Source of the DNA: Climacteris rufus
Taxonomy: Eukaryota > Chordata > Aves > Passeriformes > Climacteridae
Assembly (NCBI GenBank): GCA_013398175.1
Contig: VZRZ01002003.1
Coordinates: 525,505-589,504 of the forward strand
Direction: 5' to 3'
DNA length: 64,000 nt
Position 1 is the first letter of the stretch. Every line of letters begins with the position of its first letter. The notes under the pieces are model-generated. The model was not told where the DNA came from. It saw nothing but the letters and a program-made list of their open reading frames with translations, and ran no database searches. Positions 59,101-64,000 of this stretch are shown in pieces. The translations under genes were made by a program, and so were the position numbers.

Positions 59101-62100
59101 TTTTTTAAATCAACTAACCCAAGCAGGCTAGAAAGCAAAAGCAGCTCATGGATAAGGCATGTTTGTGTCAGCAATCTTGAGAAACCTGTGCACACGTCCA
59201 AGTTAATTCAGAATTTTCTAAGGTAAGCATGCACATAAAAGTAGCAATCTCTTATTACACATGGTACACACAAAGCAGTATGGTTTCACCATGTTGCCCA
59301 TTCACTCACAAAACAAAATCAACCACTTTCAATCTGCAAAAAGAAACCATATTCTACCAAGAGTCTAGTCTTACAGGGTGCTTCTCAGGATCAAGACCTA
59401 CGATTTATGTGGCAGTTAAATGCCATGAAAAGGAGTTTCACATATCCAAGTAATGAAAGCAGACCATTTACTTTTGGAAGACAAGCTGCATTTCACATGA
59501 CAATACAGCTGTCACAATCAGCAAAGAGGGATTAAAAACTACTCTTGCTGTGAGATTCAAAACCCTATTTGCAAAGAGAGGAAAAATACTGCCATGTTAT
59601 ATGGGAAGGGTTTTAAAAAGGCACAGTGCTAACTTCACTTCTTTGCCATTTCAAGAGGAAGACAGGAGTGAAAAAAATATATAAACTTGATTACCACAAA
59701 GATCTCTTAGACTTTTTTGTAACCCCACTAGCAGAAGGGAAAAGAAATGGTCGGTCATTCACAACGGTCCAGCTAATAATTTGAAGGTTTTTCCTTCAGA
59801 ACGTGTTTTCCACTACTCTGCCATGGTTTTCTGCTGCAGCTTGCATGGAGACAGGAAACTGCCAAGTACAGGAGGCTTCATGCTGAGCCAGACATTCAAA
59901 TACCTCCTCCCCTGCTCCCCCTACACAGCCTGCAAGTGCCTCCTATCTAAGTTTAAATCCACTGAGAGGTAACACCAGAAATGGTGTTGACGTGGCCAAC
60001 ATCATCATAGAAGTCTCCAAAGCAGCTATGACTTTATACTACTGGTGTGCCTGTAACCTCAACACAACTTAATCATTCAAAGTAAATGTTCAAGCTATTT
60101 GGATAACAGAATTTTTCAGTCCCCATTTCGGTAGTTTGTGAGAGATTGTAATCCAGAAGGGGAACACTGATAAAGACATACAGAAGCACCATGATCTGAA
60201 GAAGCACCATTACAGGCTTCCCTTGTTCTCTCCAAGGAGGAGATTGGAGTAAGTGGAAGCCAGGTCCAACCCAGTAACATCCCTCCTGGATTGCTCTAGG
60301 CTTTGGGAATGGGCTTGGAGATCTGCCCTGTAACACATCACCTCTTGGCCTGGCAGTAACACCAGGTGACCTCACTGCACTGGGGCCATTCCCAAACCTG
60401 CCTGAATTCTCAAGGACCTGGAAGGCAATTCAAGGCAGAGCAGTCCTCAACTCATCACTTTTTTACAGGCAACCACAGAAGCCCATGGCATAAACAGGTA
60501 AGTCCTGGGAAGCAGCTGACTACTCACCACTTGCTTGTTGGAGCACCAAACCCAAACTTTTATTTGGAGAGAGAATCCAGGTACTCAGGCTGGGCTGGTG
60601 ATGGTAGAGGAAGGGGAAGAAAGCCTATGTATTCACATGCAATTTATTTGAAAATGCAAGGCTTACTGGCATGAAAGAAAAATTAATGTACGAAGACCAT
60701 GAACAAAAATATTCCCAAACAGCTATTTATAGCTTTGACCTTCTAGATTTTCTGCATCACTAACTCAAGAAACAGCCTGCTGCCTGGCAAGCAGAGGTGA
60801 ATGAAAGGAGAGCCATGCCAACTTGTTACAGAAAGGCCTTGCTAAAGAGATGCTGTCAGCCTGAAAATTTATATTTCTATCTAATAGATATTAGACAACT
60901 ATTATTACAAAAAGCCTGTGGGATTACAACATGATTTTTCAAAGTGTCTGTGGTGGGGTCCCTTTTCAGTATTGCTTTGCACCCTTGTCACCAATTGATG
61001 CATAAATAATCAATTTCAATGCTCTGCTGACAACTGCATTTCATATAATACACTTTCCAGCATATGCTTTTCAAGGGGTTGGAGGGAGTGATTGCTTTTA
61101 GCAGCAGAAAAACTGGAAGAACAGCAAAAAGTCTTATGTACAAGGGGTACAGATTATTACTGGCACCTTCCATTCCCTCTCTCAGAACTTAATTTTTTGT
61201 TTCAGGGTTCTTTTAAATATTGTACTCAGGGCACTCCTCCAGAAGGGGATATATTCTAAAGTTTGATTTTTTTTTCCTTCTTTTTTTTTTTTTCTCCCCC
61301 AGGAGGGGAATCTTAAATCAAATATGACAAAGAGATTCCAGTATTACTAGAAGGATTACGTTATGAAATAGCGTATTAAATGTCAAGAGTATATTCCAGA
61401 TTTTGTTCCTCAAAGTATTGTATTTTCAAGCATTAAAGGAATCAAAATTTTGCCTTAGAACTGGCAGAGCGCAGCAAAGATGATCTCAAAAGGAGGAACT
61501 GAAAACACTGCTTATTTTAATTCCTAGAAGTCATGTAAACAGAGCACTTGTATGGTACATACATCGATGACATCTTCATAATGATTGTTTATAATGTACA
61601 AATTCAATGACTGTAACAGGACAATCCCTAAGACAAAAAGAGGTACAAGAAGAAAACTGGATGGCTGGACAGAAGGAAAGGAAGAAGCACTGAGGTGTAT
61701 CTGAAACAGCAGCAAGTGTGGCAGTGTGTGTGCTGCAGCTCCATTGCACACTTGAGCAGTAACAAGGCTGCTGCCTGGGCACACATGAGCAACACTTGGA
61801 AGACCTCAGTGGCCACAAGTTGTTTGAAGATTAAAATTCTTACAGAACCAGAATCCTCATACCAATATTTTAAAGGCAAAAAGCACAGTAGGCTTTCCTT
61901 AACCTTCTTGGTGGCTGCAAGTAAAATGCTATGTAGCTAGTTCTAGCCAACTTTACCTTTTAGAGAGTTTTTAGAATTTTCTTTTAGAAATGAGGGAGTT
62001 TTCTTTAACTGACTTGCAATGAAAATTAAGCTTTCAAAGAAAGGACATGTTCTGTATCATTTACCTTGTTCTTTCCAAACCAAACTCATCTAGTCAGCAG

Positions 62101-63054
62101 CATTTAGAAAAGAACCATGAAGCATGTTTGCTGAATAGTTGGTGCTATATGAGCACAATCTATGTATTTAATGCAATCTCACACAGCAGTAACCACTCAG
62201 GTAGAAAGCTGCTGGCATAGCACACAAATAACTTCTGGGACATAACTCAACTTTAAATTCTACGGCAGCAAAGTGGGTTTTGTCAGTCTTTTTTCAGCAA
62301 TCTCAGGTATCAATAATCATCCTAAAATTTTAAAGGACTCACTCAGAGAGAATGTGATAACAAGTATGGGGAATTAGCTACAAGAAATATTTCTCCTATT
62401 TGCAGTTAGTATCTGACTTCAACCCTTAAGAAAGCAAGCATAAAATCTAGAGAAAGTAGCCAACAAATCTTCTGCTAAGAGGGGCTACCAGTGGAATGGT
62501 TGACAGGATGGCTTTGAGCACTGGATTGTGCATAAATGCCAATGTTTTTAATAAAAAAGCAGCAGAGCAAACACTGCTTACATGTATCCTGCCTACTTAG
62601 GTGTCCCACTGGTTCATCCTAAAACAAAAAGTATCCTTCCCAAACACATACTTATGAAACATTTTTCTGTGCTGTGCTCCCAAATCATAAGACCAGCTCC
62701 AGTACCAGCTTTTGCCAATCTCAAAATGACATTAAAATTTCAGGGGAAGAACAAACTACATGTTACTGTCTGCAAATGCCATAAGCCACCCTGGGACATC
62801 AAACACCACAGCTCCTGTAATATTCACACCATGAGGAAAACACAGGTTCACAGAGAATTTGACAGGTGACAAAAGGGCTCACCAGCATTAGGTTCATAGC
62901 TCACTCTTTCAAGGCCTAGAAACATGAAAACTACATGACAAAAAAATACCAGTGACCAACCCAGTTCTTACCTCAGCAGGCTTCTTTTGTTCATTTGCTG
63001 GTGTTTTTGACTTGCTCCTGTATTTAGAACAAGAAGAAAAGGAAGTGGAAGGAC
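34238..63054 (-). CDS. JADE3: JADE3 (PHF16): PHD-finger scaffold of HBO1 histone acetyltransferase complex, first exon off window
   Basis: Nine coding exons (63054-62972, 52527-52370, 50524-50334, 48329-48118, 45601-45434, 39769-39653, 39186-38713, 36472-36355, 35133-34238) join in frame with GT/AG introns into 2417 nt, about 805 residues. The 15 or so N-terminal residues (MKRHR-type exon in human) lie beyond 64000, giving about 820 aa against 823 in human. Domain order, numbered as in human: an EPL1-like region (about 44-160), PHD1 (C4HC3, CDVCRSPDSEDGNDMVFCDK onward), a zinc knuckle plus extended PHD2 (CLLCPKRGG to FHVTCAFEH), then a conserved KLRELEEEFYSLV region and a serine-rich tail with DGYCPDLELSDSEAESD. 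JADE proteins are nuclear scaffolds joining KAT7/HBO1 to ING4/5 and MEAF6 for histone H4 acetylation. Loss of a residue in the zinc ligands is not seen. JADE3 rather than JADE1/2 is chosen from the N-terminal PSTSF...KKPAE and C-terminal sequences and from the RGN neighbour. Confidence 0.95.
36355..36472 (-). CDS. JADE3: JADE3 coding exon 9
   Basis: 118 nt, phase 0 to 1, in the longer intron-flanked stretch between the last exon and the ePHD exons. It encodes VRNLCYMVSRREKLKLSHSK and VHEQVFNLQVQLINQEIAA. The acceptor CTCCATAG ends at 36473 and the donor GTAATC starts at 36354. It has no methionine at its start, so it is easy to miss in an ORF scan. Confidence 0.93.
36618..36670 (+). repeat. 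T-rich (TnGG) simple repeat
   Basis: Runs of T broken by single or double G, next to the 5' edge of the CR1 at 36680, in a JADE3 intron. Confidence 0.8.
36680..37455 (+). mobile_element. CR1 LINE, 3' about 780 bp with RT-ORF remnant
   Basis: The longest CR1 in the window. It starts in the degenerate C-terminal coding part (GACCAAAGGTAAGGTCCTG, CCAGCTCCGAGGATCC) and passes GGTTGTTCAGCCTGAAGAAG and AGACACTGGAACAGG. It ends GGTTGGAACTAGATGG...CCATTCTGTGATTC. It is antisense to JADE3 in the intron between coding exons 8 and 9. Its coding part is broken by stops. Confidence 0.9.
38713..39186 (-). CDS. JADE3: JADE3 coding exon 8 (end of ePHD2)
   Basis: 474 nt, phase 0 to 0. The acceptor GTCTGCAG ends at 39187 and the donor GTAAGA starts at 38712. 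It encodes CSVKSCITAFHVTCAFEHSL (last zinc ligands of ePHD2), the EVKFKSYCLKH segment, KTSLRAQKLRELEEEFYSLV, DFIYNYWKLKRKSNFNKPL and MRMFMHLRQDLER. The linker after CLKHS is diverged from human while flanks are nearly identical. Confidence 0.96.
39653..39769 (-). CDS. JADE3: JADE3 coding exon 7
   Basis: 117 nt, phase 0 to 0. The acceptor TTTACAG ends at 39770 and the donor GTATGT starts at 39652. It encodes VSIACPERMEPITKVSHIPP and SRWALVCSLCKLKTGACIQ, part of ePHD2 with its middle zinc cysteines. Confidence 0.96.
40023..40385 (+). mobile_element. Solo LTR, avian ERVL-like (degraded)
   Basis: It begins TGTCCTGGTTCCAGCCAGGA and has an AGTAAATTGTTCTTATCTCA block followed by TTTACCCTTTGTG and a CTCCTCTCC stretch. 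It ends in a degraded GGTTTGAAGTGCTTCAGTGG...CCTAAACA motif, typical of avian ERVL-type LTR 3' ends. No internal retroviral genes flank it. No target-site duplication could be confirmed by eye. It lies antisense to JADE3 in the intron between coding exons 6 and 7. Confidence 0.6.
45434..45601 (-). CDS. JADE3: JADE3 coding exon 6 (end of PHD1, start of ePHD2)
   Basis: 168 nt, phase 0 to 0. The acceptor TTTCCTCCAAG ends at 45602 and the donor GAG/GTAAAA starts at 45433. It encodes ACYGILKVPEGSWLCRTCVL completing PHD1, then CLLCPKRGGAMKATRTGTKW and AHVSCALWIPE of ePHD2. All expected Cys/His ligands are present. The frame has no upstream methionine before stops, so it is not evident as an ATG-initiated ORF. 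Confidence 0.95.
48118..48329 (-). CDS. JADE3: JADE3 coding exon 5 (PHD1 N-half)
   Basis: 212 nt, phase 1 to 0. The acceptor TGTGTTGCAG ends at 48330 and the donor GTTAGT starts at 48117. It encodes CGLLDENTMEKTIEVLERHC, the JADE signature HENMNHAIETEEGLGIEYDE, and PHD1 ligands in CDVC...CDKCNICVHQ. Confidence 0.96.
49295..49530 (-). mobile_element. Degraded CR1 LINE fragment
   Basis: The plus strand resembles reverse-complement CR1: AGAATCATTCAGGTGGGAAG near the 3' end, and ATCTCCATGGATGGAGAC, with GGAAGCTGGTCC loosely matching the CR1 CCTGTTCCA block. It is heavily mutated and its boundaries are approximate. It lies in the JADE3 intron between coding exons 4 and 5. Confidence 0.5.
50334..50524 (-). 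CDS. JADE3: JADE3 coding exon 4
   Basis: 191 nt, phase 2 to 1. The acceptor TTTTCACTCTAG ends at 50525 and the donor GTAATT starts at 50333. It encodes VVAEKVKEVLYTRPRKYIHC, EPGYINILELAESVCRYDL and DDMDIFWLQELNEELTEMG, the EPL1-like region shared by JADE/BRPF proteins. Confidence 0.96.
52370..52527 (-). CDS. JADE3: JADE3 coding exon 3
   Basis: 158 nt, phase 0 to 2. The acceptor TTCCCGCAG ends at 52528 and the donor GTATTG starts at 52369. It encodes VFRKDLISAMKLPDSHHVNP, YVFADTWKQEWEKGVQVPAS and PETIPQPSLR, nearly identical to human JADE3. Confidence 0.96.
52528..62971 (-). other. JADE3: JADE3 intron 2 (10.4 kb)
   Basis: The largest complete intron in the window. It contains the sense-oriented solo LTR at 55683-56288, a repeat-like old segment near 58.6-59.0 kb and a pyrimidine tract at about 61.27 kb. 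No nested gene was recognised; open frames in it are short and lack family features. Confidence 0.7.
55683..56288 (-). mobile_element. Solo LTR, avian ERVL-like
   Basis: On the minus strand it begins TGTCCTGGTTTCAGC at 56288. It contains an AGTAAACTGTTCTTATTTCA block and GATTCTCCTCCCCGTTGCAC, then GAGCAAGCGGCTGTGTAGTG and CAGCTGGGCTTACAAAAGAACA, matching the 3' layout of avian ERVL LTRs (about 606 bp). No internal gag/pol lies beside it. Five-base flanks do not form a clear duplication. Sense orientation relative to JADE3. Confidence 0.7.
62972..63054 (-). CDS. JADE3: JADE3 coding exon 2
   Basis: 83 nt, phase 1 to 0. The acceptor TTTTTTTTGACAG ends at 63055 and the donor GAG/GTAAGA starts at 62971. 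It encodes PSTSFSSCSKYRSKSKTP and ANEQKKPAE; human JADE3 reads PSTSFTSGSMYRIKSKIP and NEHKKPAE. This exon separates JADE3 from its paralogues. Confidence 0.93.
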
Positions 63055-64000
63055 CTGTCAAAAAAAAAGAAAAAGAAATAAACAGACCATTATAGCTCAG
63101 TTCAATTAATTGAATTTTTCCAGTAAACCACAAGGCATTCCAATCTCTTGAATTACAATTTTTTGACAAGATGTGGGGAAAAAAAGCCTCTTGGGCAGCC
63201 TGTAGGCTTCATTTCAGCTCCTCCTGTTCTGCTCATTCTTTATAAAACCACAGCACACTACATTTATGGGTACATTCTGCTCTGCCCAATACAAGCATGA
63301 GTAAACAGAAACAAGCAGACAGACTGCTTTCCTTCATTTAGTTCCCTTCTAACAAAGTGGAAGGAGAAGCAAAACAGAGAACAGTTTGCAAGTGCTCAAA
63401 AAAATCCCCAAAGAACAAAGCAAGGATATTAAATGTGCTAATGAGAGGTGCAAAAGAACCCATAGCATGGTATCTTAGATATTTCTGGGCAAAATGGATG
63501 CATCAATGACTTGCAGTGAATACAACAATGAATGATTATTATGTACAGAACTATTACAGAGACACAGGTTTATAAGAAACCTGCCACACAGGGTCCTGGT
63601 TTGGGTTTTTTGCAGATAAAATAGGAGAATGTTCAGGCAGATGTCTGCCAAGGAACACTTAAAACTTAACTTTACTAAATTGTTTAACAGACCAAAGTGG
63701 AATAGATCAAGAACCAGTATAAGATAATAGAACAATCAATACACTGGTTATAACTCTAACATATCAACGCTCAAATAACTTGCCACCCCCATCTATTTTG
63801 AAGTTAAGGCTATGCACAACACAACAGGATTTGTTTTGAAAAAAATAATTACAAAATAGGATCTCGGGCAGTAAATTCTCTTGAATTACAAAATTTCTTC
63901 TTGCCAGCTATAAATGAGAAAGATATACAAGTTTCTCTTGAAATTCTAAGTAGACTCAAAACTCCCCTTATATTGATTGATAAGATCCTTTGCCTCATTT
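63055..64000 (-). other. JADE3: JADE3 intron 1, partial
   Basis: AT-rich sequence with no exon for the expected MKRHR-type N-terminus found on the minus strand, so the first coding exon and promoter are beyond the right edge. Nothing else is recognised here. Confidence 0.7.

Noticed and set aside
1..64000. CRISPR arrays, bacterial operons, rRNA or tRNA genes
   Set aside because: The sequence is vertebrate nuclear DNA with spliced genes and CR1 repeats. No regularly spaced repeat array, no tRNA cloverleaf with A/B boxes and no rRNA was noticed.

Overview
This is vertebrate nuclear DNA, almost certainly from a bird. The genes are split by GT/AG introns of 0.5 to 10 kb. The interspersed repeats are truncated CR1 LINEs of the avian type, plus two solo LTRs resembling avian ERVL LTRs. 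Both recognised loci read best as orthologues of human Xp11 genes, a region that is autosomal in birds (chicken chromosome 1 by established synteny). The exact species cannot be read from the window; the LTR style leans towards a passerine or other neoavian bird.

All genes lie on the minus strand, so transcription runs from right to left. (1) About 31.7-64 kb holds nearly all of JADE3 (PHF16). Nine coding exons from 63054 to 34238 encode about 805 residues; the first small coding exon and the promoter lie beyond base 64000. (2) 31.7-24.1 kb is intergenic, with one CR1, a 33-bp minisatellite and a small CpG cluster. (3) 24.1-12.7 kb holds a complete regucalcin gene (RGN, SMP30), here called RGN-A. 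It has a CpG-island promoter, a probable non-coding first exon, six coding exons totalling 900 nt (299 aa plus stop), and a short 3' UTR. (4) 12.7-4.4 kb is intergenic with no convincing gene. (5) 4.4 kb to the left edge holds a second, diverged regucalcin paralogue, RGN-B. Coding exons 1-4 are present and the last two lie to the left of base 1.

The main result is the head-to-tail tandem duplication of regucalcin. By hand count the copies share about two thirds of residues over exons 1-4. Exons 2, 3 and 4 have identical lengths and phases, and all known metal and substrate ligands are kept in both. Both therefore look like functional lactonase-type beta-propellers rather than a gene and its pseudogene. 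RGN-A is closer to human RGN and has a CpG island. RGN-B has no CpG island beside its start codon, which suggests different regulation.

JADE3 is a chromatin scaffold (EPL1-like region, PHD1, extended PHD2, acidic or serine-rich tail) of the HBO1/KAT7 H4 acetyltransferase complex. It is functionally unrelated to regucalcin. Its adjacency reflects the conserved JADE3-RGN order known from human, with RGN-B added downstream. Exon borders were assigned by eye from protein family memory and splice consensus; no alignment was run.
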